Below are positions 26,394 through 35,900 of a stretch of 64,000 nucleotides of DNA, piece by piece; the stretch's first letter is position 1, and each line of letters starts with the position of its first letter. Both the position numbers and the translations under genes were made by a program. Under the pieces are notes generated by a model. That model saw only the letters and a program-made list of their open reading frames with translations, was not told the DNA's origin and searched no databases. The DNA is from JAJDZL01 sp965221175 (GTDB lineage: Bacteria > Pseudomonadota > Gammaproteobacteria > Arenicellales > JAJDZL01), in assembly GCA_965221175.1 (NCBI GenBank), contig OZ244867.1, positions 2,728,001-2,792,000 of the forward strand. Direction: 5' to 3'.

Positions 26394-27650
26394 TCAGCCG
26401 GACCCGTGGAAAGTCAGCGTGATGGTTTCCGGATGCGATGACAGTATTCGGTGCGGAACGGGCAGGAACACCTGCTTTTCAGGCGCAGCCGTGACGCGCA
26501 TTCCAAGCACATGGGAATCGCCTGCCCATAGGTGGAGTTTCCCCCGTGCTTCAGCGGAAAACCTCACCCAAAGTGGCACATCCCCAGCCTGTTGGTGATC
26601 CGGGACCAGTCGTTGCGGGGTCACATAGCGGATGACAGGTGAAGTGAACTGCACTTCGGTGGACCTCTCCGGGGCCGGCAGGCTATTCTCCAAAGACCGT
26701 GCGATGCTGTTCGCAGTCTCAACCCCCTCACGCCAACAGCGCCCGGAGGAATCAGCAGGATGCAGCATGTTGCCGGCGGCAAAAATATTCGGATCAGAGC
26801 AGCGTCCGAATTGATCGACAACCGGAATGCCGGAAACCGGGTTGATTTCCAGCGATCCCAGGCGTGCCAGGGTGGACTCGGAAACGAACTTTCCAGTGAA
26901 CACAACGCCGTCACAGCTGATGTGTTCTTCTCTTCCTGTATCGTTCCGCAATATCACACCACTGACGCGGTCTTTCCCCTCAATACAAGTGACCTCGGTG
27001 TTCATCAGAGTGCGGACTCCCTGTATTGCCGGCAACCAGGCAGCGGCTCGCCAGGCAGTTGGGCGACTGCGTTTTTCCACCATGGCGACAGGACGGATTC
27101 CCGCATGCCGACAGGTCAGTAACGCAGAAAATGACACCAACTCGGTGCCCACGATGACCGGACGCTTGAATGGCCTGCGCGATTTGAGGTATACCATGGA
27201 TTGCAGCGCACCGGTGGTCAGAACGCCCATCGGCCGGTTGCCGGAGACCATGCGCGCCGCTCTGGGAGTTTCCCGAACACCGGTGGTCAAAACAATTCGT
27301 TTTGCTTTCACAAGAAGCATTCCGTCGGGAGTTGACACGCGCAAGGCGAGGCCTTGCTCCAGTCCGGTGACGGTAAACTGCACCCGGATGTCCACGCCTT
27401 CGGATTCGGCAGATTTCACAAGTCGTGAGGCGTATTTCGGCCCTGTCAGAATGCGATGGAATTCCTGCCAGCCGAACGGGGGGTGTCCACAATGCCTGGG
27501 AATGCCGCCTGCCATCGCTTCCCGTTCCAGAACCATGACGTGACCGACACCAAGACGTCGCAGTTGCCTCGCAGCACCAAGACCCGCCGGGCCTCCGCCC
27601 ACTACGGCCACATCGCAATGAATAGTCAGTTCAGACATACCCTCTACCAT
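26394..27650 (-). CDS. FAD/NAD-dependent oxidoreductase of a glycerol-3-phosphate oxidising set
   Basis: This 418-residue flavoprotein carries the FAD-binding GxGxxG motif (CDVAVVGGGPAGLGAARQLR), the middle RIVLTTGVRETPRAAR stretch, and a C-terminal FAD-contact segment DPNIFAAGNMLHPADSSGRC. HCGHPPFGWQEF is typical of the enzyme that works beside soluble GlpA-like dehydrogenases, passing electrons to NAD. It lies between a GlpA-like gene (gap 9) and the kinase gene (gap 4). The start could be the ATG at 27650 or at 27638 (MSELTIHC). Confidence 0.78.
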   Translation of the reverse strand: MVEGMSELTIHCDVAVVGGGPAGLGAARQLRRLGVGHVMVLEREAMAGGIPRHCGHPPFGWQEFHRILTGPKYASRLVKSAESEGVDIRVQFTVTGLEQGLALRVSTPDGMLLVKAKRIVLTTGVRETPRAARMVSGNRPMGVLTTGALQSMVYLKSRRPFKRPVIVGTELVSFSALLTCRHAGIRPVAMVEKRSRPTAWRAAAWLPAIQGVRTLMNTEVTCIEGKDRVSGVILRNDTGREEHISCDGVVFTGKFVSESTLARLGSLEINPVSGIPVVDQFGRCSDPNIFAAGNMLHPADSSGRCWREGVETANSIARSLENSLPAPERSTEVQFTSPVIRYVTPQRLVPDHQQAGDVPLWVRFSAEARGKLHLWAGDSHVLGMRVTAAPEKQVFLPVPHRILSSHPETITLTFHGSG

Positions 27651-27659
27651 AAACTACCA

Positions 27660-29111
27660 TCAACCTGCAGCAGCCATGGGTGGTTCCAGATGGTTTGCAG
27701 TGATTTCACTTAGTTCCGCGCTGCAATAAAAGCCTTGACATCGTCCCATGGTCACGCGGGTTCGGCGTTTCAGCCCACCTAGGGACTTGGCCGGAAGCGG
27801 ACCCTGAAGGGCATTTTGGATTTCCCGGCGCGTGACCAGTTCGCAATAGCAGACAATGCCTCCGTTGCCTGGCAGCATCCAGTCCCGCTCGCCGAATTGA
27901 CTGATTTGTGGCACAGTGGGCCATGGAATATCTGCTGTCGGTGAAGACACCGACAGGCAATTAAAAATCTTTTTGGATGCCAGTCGGGCAATGCCCAATG
28001 CTGCACTCAGACCAGTTGAACGAATACCGCCAATACACAGGTATTGACGTTTCTCGTTCATGTGGATTTGGTAATCCCTTGCCTGTGTTGCCGGTCGGAT
28101 GCCTGCATAGAGCGCCGTTACATCGTGTTGAACGAGCTGCGGCAATACATTTTCGCCCACCGTTTTCAGTCGGGACAGAACTTTCGAATCTACACTCGTG
28201 TCATCGCGGCTATCCTGGTCCTCGGCACTCGGGCCTACCAGCAGGTTGCCGAAGACTGTGGGACACACCACGATGCCCTTGCTGGTTTCCGTTGGCACCG
28301 GCAGAAGGATCGTATTGGTCAAACCGGCAGCCGATTTGTCATACACCAGAAACTGGCCCTTTCGGGGCAGAATGTGAAACAGGAACTCGCTGTTCAGTCG
28401 ATTGTGCAGGATATCTCCATACAGACCCGCGCAGTTCACCAGCCAACGGGCATGCAATTCACCCTGAGAGGTGGATACGCGCCAATGTTCTCCTTCAAAA
28501 TGCCCCGTCTGGATCTCGCACTGATTGACAAATCGAGCTCCATGAGCCAGAGCATGATGCAGGTAAGCCAAGGGTGTGGACCAGGGGTCTACCAGACTTT
28601 CACCCGGGATGAAAGCCGCTGCCTTGAGTTTTTGTGTGAGTGAAGGGACCCGCGCACGGGCTGTATCTGCGTCAATGGCGGTGACATTATCCACTCCATT
28701 GGCATGGGCCTTGGACACGATGGCTTCGATTTGTGATGCCTGGGCGTCGTCCCATGCAAGGACCATGGCTCCGGTTTCTACCAGGGGCAGGTTGAAGCGT
28801 TTGTGAATATCCCTGTACTCCTGGTATCCAGCCGCTATGCAGGCCTGTTCAATGGATCCCGGGGGTGCGTCAAATCCGGTATGCAGAATCGCGCTGTTTG
28901 CCTTGCTGGTTCCTCCGAGGATGTCTCGTTCCTTGTCCGCCAAGATGACCCGTGCACCTTCCATGGCCAATTTGCGGGTTACAGCGCAGCCCACAACTCC
29001 GGCACCAACTACCAGTACATCGCAACTGCGGTGAGATGATTGGGGAGTCACGAAAGTTGTCTTGACGACATCGGGAGATGTTGGGCAATGGAATTGACTT
29101 CTATCAGACAC
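27660..29111 (-). CDS. GlpA-like FAD dehydrogenase with C-terminal [2Fe-2S] (BFD-like) domain
   Basis: This 483-residue protein has an N-terminal FAD motif (CDVLVVGAGVVGCAVTRKLA) followed by GGTSKANSAILHTGFDAPPG, the mark of glycerol-3-phosphate dehydrogenase/2-hydroxyglutarate oxidase relatives. The C-terminal 80 residues hold four Cys in the BFD-like order (IVCYCELVTRREI, then MGRCQGFYCSAEL), binding a [2Fe-2S] cluster. With the adjacent NAD-linked flavoprotein and the kinase it fits a soluble glycerol-phosphate oxidation route. It is the first gene of the operon. The first 30 residues before CDVLVVGAG are unusual and the true start may be later. Confidence 0.8.
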   Translation of the reverse strand: MSDRSQFHCPTSPDVVKTTFVTPQSSHRSCDVLVVGAGVVGCAVTRKLAMEGARVILADKERDILGGTSKANSAILHTGFDAPPGSIEQACIAAGYQEYRDIHKRFNLPLVETGAMVLAWDDAQASQIEAIVSKAHANGVDNVTAIDADTARARVPSLTQKLKAAAFIPGESLVDPWSTPLAYLHHALAHGARFVNQCEIQTGHFEGEHWRVSTSQGELHARWLVNCAGLYGDILHNRLNSEFLFHILPRKGQFLVYDKSAAGLTNTILLPVPTETSKGIVVCPTVFGNLLVGPSAEDQDSRDDTSVDSKVLSRLKTVGENVLPQLVQHDVTALYAGIRPATQARDYQIHMNEKRQYLCIGGIRSTGLSAALGIARLASKKIFNCLSVSSPTADIPWPTVPQISQFGERDWMLPGNGGIVCYCELVTRREIQNALQGPLPAKSLGGLKRRTRVTMGRCQGFYCSAELSEITANHLEPPMAAAG

Positions 29112-29540
29112 ATTAGCGTAACACCGGTACCAACTGGAGAATCTGCCATGAACGACAGGACAATTATGTATTGTAAGAGTTCAGCGAGTGTGTAATTCGA
29201 TTTCAAGGCCAATTGTAAATTATTGATACCGTCGTGTTGAGTTTTCGAGACAGGGGAACTTACCGGTAATGAACATTTGCCTGTGACACCCGACAAAGTG
29301 GTGAACACGGGCTCAATAATCGGCACGATGTAACTACATTGAAGTAAGTTCCACGGCTAATGAAAGCACGGGATACACCTGCCATGAAGTCACGATGTTT
29401 AAAACATAGTGGAAATTCTGCCAAAGTCCGAACACTCCATAGTCGACTCATGGCGAAACTGGCTACCAGGCTGCGATCTGGGGCGTACTTGGGGTTGCGG
29501 CCGGTCGGCAGGAGGGAATCGAATTCAATTTTGGCTGAGA
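29112..29540. other. Gene-free stretch upstream of the flavoprotein operon
   Basis: It should contain the promoter of the minus-strand operon. Several short open frames overlap on both strands and none shows a recognisable pattern. Confidence 0.35.
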
Positions 29541-29858
29541 TCACTCTGGAGTGGACCCACCGGGTTTGGCACTAAGGTTGCAAGTATTGGCATCGTCTCT
29601 GCCTTTGGACGAGGCTGAAGTGTACTGGCAATGTAGCACGCTACATTGCCAGTATACGCCCGTCGCTTCCATCGCCACTTGCTCGCCTCCATTTTGCGTC
29701 CACCAATCCGCCATCCGTTCCAAATTTTCGGTGAAACCCTCAAAATGCTCAACCGACTGCTCGCCCTGGTCATTGAACTTCAATGCCACATAATGCAAAT
29801 TCTTGGCAATATCGATGTCGGCACAGTTTGGAAACTTTACCGTTAATCCTGTTTTCAA
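29541..29858 (-). pseudogene. N-terminal fragment of an IS110-family transposase
   Basis: The frame reads NCADIDIAKNLHYVALKFND, then GFTENLERMADWWTQNGGEQ and VAMEATGVYW. This is the DEDD domain of IS110 transposases, with the first Asp and the following Glu. Similarity stops right after GVYW, where a 15-bp inverted repeat begins; the rest is unrelated. About 70 of the usual 340 residues remain. Confidence 0.75.
29623..29654. repeat. Inverted repeat of 15 bp with a 2-base loop at the broken end of IS110 debris
   Basis: TACTGGCAATGTAGC, AC, then its exact reverse complement. The right arm codes for the YW end of the conserved transposase motif, so the left arm is an inverted copy of the same transposase stretch. 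Confidence 0.8.
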
Positions 29859-30532
29859 TGAACGGGGAAATCAATGCGCCGGACATTCCGCTAATACTCA
29901 ATGTTTTAAACGGGGTCGTATCAAAACGCCACCTGTGAAATTCGACGACCGCGGAAACGATCAGACTTATTTTCGGGACCTTGCGTCACCATAGATATAA
30001 CGGCCTCTGCTCCGGCGCATTACTCAACGATAATCTATCCCTGTGCGGTTGAACGTCTTTTTGCTTGCGGACGATGTGTTCCTTTCGTGAAGGCGGCGCC
30101 AAAACTGGGCTGCGGGCTTATAACTGGTAGAAACCATTACTTCGTAGCGACACATCTTTGAAATTCACAATGAATTTTAAGAATTCCCAAGGTTCGAATA
30201 CAATCCTTTCGGGCCCACCAAAACCAGAATTCCGAACGTCCCATATTGCTGTTGCCAGTCTTGGATTATTTATTGATTTTTCTCAATTTACCAATTTCAA
30301 AATAATTCATTGTTGCGAGCCCTTTAAATTTGGGGTGAATAATTCTCATTCTTGTAAATTTCCTAACTGAATCAAAACCAGATCAAAAGACTTAGTTTAT
30401 GAAAGCAATCGTATAATTGAGATATCCTTATTAAAAATTATTGACAATTATAAATATGCGTCTTATAATAGACAACATGATATACAACGCATTCACAATT
30501 ATTTTTGTACAACACGTAAACGGAGGCTGCTA
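29859..30532. other. Gene-free stretch with repeat g
   Basis: It holds tRNA-end-like repeat g (30191-30220), whose right flank to about 30285 resembles that of copy a, and then an AT-rich leader with GGAGGC just before the next gene's GTG. Confidence 0.45.
30191..30220 (+). repeat. tRNA-3'-end-like repeat, copy g
   Basis: The element starts GGTTCGAATACAATCC and ends GGGCCCACCA, preceded by CCCAA as in other copies. Confidence 0.8.
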
Positions 30533-31588
30533 GTGTCATCCCTTCCAATTCGTACAACACCTAAAGACATCGAAGCTATCTGTAGTTATCTAGTGACTAA
30601 GCCTACCGGGGCTACATTTGCTGAAGCTAAAGCTATATTAGAAAAGAAAATTCTCGACGCTCGTAAGCTTAGGGCATTAAAGTTTTGGGGTCTCATAGAG
30701 GATGATGGAAACAAATTCAAGATTACTTCTCGTGGGCGTCAATATGTAAAAAATGATTGTGCTTATCGGAGTCACGTTCTACGTGAGGTGATTGAAAACG
30801 TAATTCCATATCAAGCTGTTGTTGAGCGGGCTGTACATAATAATTTGGATTCCATGGTAGCCACAGAGGTAGCTGCATATTGGTACGAACACTTTAAAAA
30901 CGACACATCCGAATTAGATAGAACATTGAATGATCAAGCGATTTGCTTTTTCCAGATAGCACAGGCGGCTGATTTGGGTAGACTTATGATTGGGCGTAGG
31001 GGAAAGCCGACTCGATTTGACTTTGAATTAGACACAGCACGTTCATTTGTTAAAAACTTGGACACCGATACTCAAACAAACCAATCTACAATAAAATTAA
31101 TTGATGCTGAAGTTTCTCAAGACTTAAGTAGGGATAACAAGAAAGACGGTACGGAAGAGAATCCATATGATTCAAATAAAGTTTTTATTACACATGGGAA
31201 AAATAGCAAAATTCTAAACCAAGTAAAAGAACTCGTGGCCTACGGTAAATTTGAACCTATAGTAGCTATGGAACACGAAACAGCGGCTAAACCCGTTTCC
31301 AAGAAAGTAATGGATGACATGAGGAAGTGCAAAGCCGCAGTAATACATGTAAGTTCAGATGATGTACTCTTGGATGAAGATGGTACTGAGGTGCCACAGA
31401 TCAACGCCAATGTGCTCATTGAAATTGGTGCTGCAATGGCACTCTATAGAGAGAAATTTGTCTTATTAGTTGAAGACGGCTTGAACCTTCCTTCCAATCT
31501 TCAAGGACTATATGAATGCCGCTATCAAGGCGACGAACTCACGATGCCCGCAATTATGAAACTACTAAAGGCTCTAAATGAGTTTTAG
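30533..31588 (+). CDS. TIR-like nucleotide-binding effector with N-terminal winged-helix region
   Basis: This is a 351-residue protein starting at GTG with GGAGGC upstream. The first 80 residues look like a winged helix (TFAEAKAILEKKILDARKLR, then GLIEDDGNKFKITSRGRQYV). The last 140 form a TIR-like domain of the predicted nucleotide-binding type: KVFITHGKNSKILNQVKELV, HETAAKPVSKKVMDDMRKCK, then INANVLIEIGAAMALY and a late LPSNLQGLYECRY. This domain type occurs in CBASS and related immune effectors, where it destroys NAD. It sits in its own repeat-bounded module (copies g to h) with a small Cys/His-rich gene. No cyclase gene is adjacent, so the trigger is unclear. Confidence 0.75.
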   Translation: MSSLPIRTTPKDIEAICSYLVTKPTGATFAEAKAILEKKILDARKLRALKFWGLIEDDGNKFKITSRGRQYVKNDCAYRSHVLREVIENVIPYQAVVERAVHNNLDSMVATEVAAYWYEHFKNDTSELDRTLNDQAICFFQIAQAADLGRLMIGRRGKPTRFDFELDTARSFVKNLDTDTQTNQSTIKLIDAEVSQDLSRDNKKDGTEENPYDSNKVFITHGKNSKILNQVKELVAYGKFEPIVAMEHETAAKPVSKKVMDDMRKCKAAVIHVSSDDVLLDEDGTEVPQINANVLIEIGAAMALYREKFVLLVEDGLNLPSNLQGLYECRYQGDELTMPAIMKLLKALNEF

Positions 31589-31707
31589 TTTCCTGTAGGG
31601 TTGTGGGTAGAGCACAAATAGGAAATTAAATTAATTCAGGATTCTGAGACCACGAAAATTGTATGTTAGTAGTGTAAGAATTTGGTAACACAATGAGGTA
31701 ATGAATA

Positions 31708-31920
31708 ATGCATAGTTACTGCGTAAATAGAAATTCCCAGAGTAATGGTGACCATGAGGTGCATGATGTGACTGCTAGTTGCAGATACTTACCTTATCCG
31801 GAGAATCAAATTAGTTTGGGGAATTTCTACTCCTGTCATGGAGCGGTTGTTGAAGCAAGAAAGTATGTTGATCAGGTGAATGGTTGTTATTTTTGTTGTA
31901 ATCCTTGTCATACCACCTAG
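31708..31920 (+). CDS. Small Cys/His-rich conserved protein
   Basis: This 70-residue protein reads like a known small family: MHSYCVNRNSQSNGDHEVHD, then CRYLPYPENQISLGNFYSC and NGCYFCCNPCHTT. Cys and His spacing suggests a metal site. GAGGTAATG lies just before the ATG. It follows the TIR-like gene by 120 bases within the same module and could be its partner, but members also occur alone. Function unknown. Confidence 0.6.
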   Translation: MHSYCVNRNSQSNGDHEVHDVTASCRYLPYPENQISLGNFYSCHGAVVEARKYVDQVNGCYFCCNPCHTT

Positions 31921-32228
31921 AATTAGATTTGTAGAGGTGAAAAGTTTTCGTGGAATTTACGATATATTTACACAGAATAATTTTTCAGCCAAGGTTCGAA
32001 TTCTTTCTGTCCGTGCCCACCATCGTTCCTATTCTTTGTATTTCATTTTATAGGGAAATACCGTCTCCTCATTCTTGGCGCGATATTGCCACAGAAATTA
32101 ATCACTATGCCGTAGTTAACTTGAGGCGACAGATATAGGCAATTTTGGTACTTCTGTTGTAGGGCTCTACACTGCTTGGTATAGTAGATTAGTAATGCCG
32201 CTCGATACAAATTATCTGCATTTCCAAT
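31921..32228. other. Gene-free stretch with repeat h
   Basis: It contains tRNA-end-like repeat h (31993-32022). No gene is recognised. Confidence 0.45.
31993..32022 (+). repeat. tRNA-3'-end-like repeat, copy h
   Basis: The element starts GGTTCGAATTC and ends GTGCCCACCA, preceded by CAGCCAA. It closes the TIR-like module on the right. Confidence 0.8.
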
Positions 32229-32808
32229 TCACATCAGCGGGTTTGTTTGCACCTTCTTCTTCAACGCGAATTTTATTTTCCGAATATCGGGAACTGAATG
32301 TGCTACCGCCAACTCTACGACTGGTTTGATGCCGCAATATTTTAGTTGTTGCCGCCACAAGTCGAACGGATGCTCAATTGGTGAAGTAAAGATATTAATA
32401 CCGCGTGGCTGAGAGTATGGCAACTTGTTACCTCTGTTGATAGGAAACAGCAATACACGGTCGAACCAAGCATTCAGCAAGCACCTGGTAACAACAACCA
32501 AAACAGTGTGCTAATTTTCTCGATATGCAGTTCCGCAAAGCAAATTATCGAGACGGTCTCAATTCAGCCAGAAGAACACTTTCAAATTGAGCATACCGCA
32601 GCAATCCCGTGGTGTTAGTTCGTCGCACAACCCGGGATTTGAATCTTTGAGCATTATACACAAGAGGTTGAAATCGCGATTCAATCACTACTTTACCACC
32701 GCGATGACTAAGATGTGCTAGTAGGTCATTCGTGATCGGTCTACCTTGAGATTCACACTCGGAAAAACATGTTCCAATAGCGCGCGAAGACTCGTTCGCG
32801 CAATGCAA
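32229..32808 (-). pseudogene. Two adjoining minus-strand ORFs, probably remains of one gene
   Basis: The upstream piece (32545-32808) reads CFSECESQGRPITNDLLAHL and RGGKVVIESRFQPLVYNAQR. The downstream piece (32229-32501) reads NKLPYSQPRGINIFTSPIEH, then PFDLWRQQLKYCGIKPVVEL. Both look protein-like but are separated by stops, and I recognise neither. They may be fragments of a restriction or transposition gene. Confidence 0.3.
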
Positions 32809-32990
32809 GAGTCCTGTTTATGTGCTACAAACCCTTGAGAAAAACTGACTTGACGTGATTTGCCCTATATCATAGAGGGAAAGCACCATCGTTGATCAGA
32901 GAACTTGCTTACTATATAAACAAAATCAATATATTATAGAATTACCAGACGAACACAAATTAGGCGAGAAATGGCATTTGGGGAATTAAT

Positions 32991-35900
32991 ATGAACGCGT
33001 TTTCAACCGATGCATGTCGTCTTCCGATGCACCACATAACGATTCGTGTACCGTGGCACGATAACTGCTGGGCTGGAAGAGTTTGTAAACATCCATTGGA
33101 TAATACGAGTTGCCTCGTTCTGCCTCGTATCGGTAGGAACAAGAACGATGAGGTTGAAGATCGATGCTCTGGTAAATCTTTCAATGAGTTGGTTGCCAAC
33201 GAATGGCCTCCCTGTGTTGCCGAGAGGGTGTCGTTCATGGCAGAATTTGAAATTACGCGAAGCATGTCTCATCCGTACTCGAGCACCAGCCCAGCGTCAC
33301 ATGGACACTTCATTCCTACGAAGTTTATTCAACCTTCCTATTCGGCTGCGTGCGTACCCTATCGATGGATGCTTCGAAGTGAAATCGAGGGTAGTTCCAA
33401 TACCAACCAGCCAGGGCTTGCTGAGCGGTTGCAGATCGGTTGGGTAGCGGACCGTGAACCAAAACTAAATTTTGATAGTGCTTGGATTCAGGATCGGGAC
33501 AATCAGCTCGCTTGCCTCGACACCTTTTTTGGAGCTTTACGACCTGAGAAGTCTCTCTGTTTCTTTTATGCCAAACGCACCCCACTTTCAGAAAAATCGC
33601 AACGAGTGATTGTGGGTGTTGGACGGGTGCTCTCAGTTGGGTCAGCGACTGAATACGATTACGACACTGAAAACCCACGACTAAGATGCGCGTTGTGGGA
33701 ACGAAATATTGGTCACTCGATCCGCCCAAATTTCGTCGACGGATTCCTTTTTCCGTATCAGGAAATCATGGCTATGGTCGAGCGTGGTGAGATATCGAAT
33801 CCAGAGGAGTTTGTCGCGTTTGCCCCAGACGATCAATTTGACGCCTTCTCGTACGGCTCTGAACTTCTTACGCACGATGGGGCAGTTGCTTCGCTTGTAG
33901 AATGTGCCTCAGTGCTACATCGTATACGTTCTCGCATCGAGGGGCCTTGGGACGACGCTTTGCGATGGATTGACACGCACCTCAATCGATTGTGGAAGGC
34001 GCGCGGTGCGTACCCAGGTCTAGGGTCTGCACTGGGAGCGTTCGGTTATGAATGGGGTTTTCAGCACGGTAACCTACTTGCTTATGAAATTGAACTAGAG
34101 CGGGAGAAGGTAGGTGGTAATCCATGGACAATCGTGAATGCTGTAATGCGGGATTCAAACCGGTTAATTAGCCCAGTTACTCGAAAATTGACTGCAGGTC
34201 TTCGTGCAGGGTGGAGTTCCATTTCACCGGAGCGACGCACATTGCTTGATTTACTAAGTCGTTTTGCAATCAGCGGAGAGCAGGCATTGCATTTCTACGA
34301 CCGGACTTTGCGAAAGGATGCAGGCATAGATGCTACCGATACGGAGCTAATTGCAAACTCTTATTTGTTTTTCGAGCGAGACAGGCGGCACGCTGATCCC
34401 ATTTCATTCGGAGTTGTTGATCGGGGTTCATTTCCAGACGAAGCCATTCGTCGCGAGTTCCCAATTGCTGAACCCGCTTGTTTAGATGATCCAGTGGATA
34501 AACGGCGAGTTCGAGCCTTCGTCGCTGATTTATTGGAAGAGGCGGCCAATCAGGGACATACTCATTTACCTCAGAGTTGGGTTATTCGTCGAGCGAGGGA
34601 ACGTTCACTAAATCCTCCCTGTCCCTTGGGTGAAAACGTACTTGACGCGACTGAGCATTCGTTTCAGGGTGTAATACAACGGGTTGCAATGGGTACAGAC
34701 GAACCCGCCTATCAGCTCGATTACCTTGTCGAGTGCCGAAGAATTATTCGCCGTGAGGTTAAAGGGCGACGTAGAGGGAATACACATGTGGTTGAACACG
34801 GTAATAATTGGCGAATGATTATTGATGACAGCATCGATCAAGAATTGCTTCAAAACGAGGATGAACGGAAGCTTGAAGAGCAGGCACGATTTGAAAAGTC
34901 GGTTGCATTAGAACAGATATTCCGCTCGAGATTGTCCGTGTTACTTGGTTCGGCTGGAACCGGTAAGACCACACTATTGAGAATGCTTTGTCAACTTCCC
35001 GAAGTGTCAAACAGCAGAATTTTGCTATTAGCACCAACAGGAAAAGCTCGTGTTCGTCTTGAAGAGAGAACTGAGCAGACAGGTTCGGGCCAAACACTTG
35101 CTCAATTCTTGTATCACTATCGCCGGTACGACGGTAATACGGAGTCCTATTTCCCCAACGAAACTGCGCCTCGTTGCTCCGACTTCCGAACCGTAATTAT
35201 TGATGAGTGTTCAATGCTGACTGAAAACCAGCTAGCGGCATTGTTTGATACTTGTACAAACGTCGATCGCTTTGTTTTGGTAGGTGACCAGCATCAGCTC
35301 CCTCCCATTGGTCCTGGAAGACCCTTCGTCGACATCGTGAAAGAACTTGCTCCGGACAATTTGGAAGATTTAGTTGTCAAATGTTCACCGTGCTATGCCG
35401 AGCTTACTATTACCCGGCGTCAGACTTCAACTGGACGCGCAGATGTTCTGTTCGCATCTCACTTTAGTGGTCGTTCTCCAGACCCGGGTGCGGACGAAGT
35501 TTGGACTACTGATCCCATCAGTAATAGTGAACACTTCCGCACAGTGGAATGGAGTAGCCCAAATGATCTCCAAAAAAAATTGCAAGCCGAACTCATAAAT
35601 GAACTTGAGCTTGAAGGGCCGGAGGACGAACTTGGATTTGAATTATCACTCGGCGGTTCTAGTTACCAGAGTCTCAATCGTGCTTTCTTTTGGCATCGAT
35701 TTCGTGACAACCATGGCGCAGCACTGAAGGTCGATTCATGGCAGGTGCTTTCGCCAATTAGAGGCGGATTGGACGGTGTTGATGCGCTGAACCGGGCTGT
35801 ACAAAAAAATTTCCGAAGCCTCTGGAGAGCGAATGCTGAAGCCGACGGTTGGAGTCGTAAAATTCCTAGACCTTTTGGGCCGCAGGAGATTCTATACGGT

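Noticed and set aside
26980..27618. Open frame of 212 codons on the minus strand over the flavoprotein gene
   Set aside because: It overlaps a well-supported FAD enzyme in another frame and its translation is low-complexity Arg/Cys/His-rich, typical of a shadow.
29623..29654. Inverted repeat as a terminator of the flavoprotein operon
   Set aside because: It lies upstream of that operon and inside IS110 debris, with no T-run.
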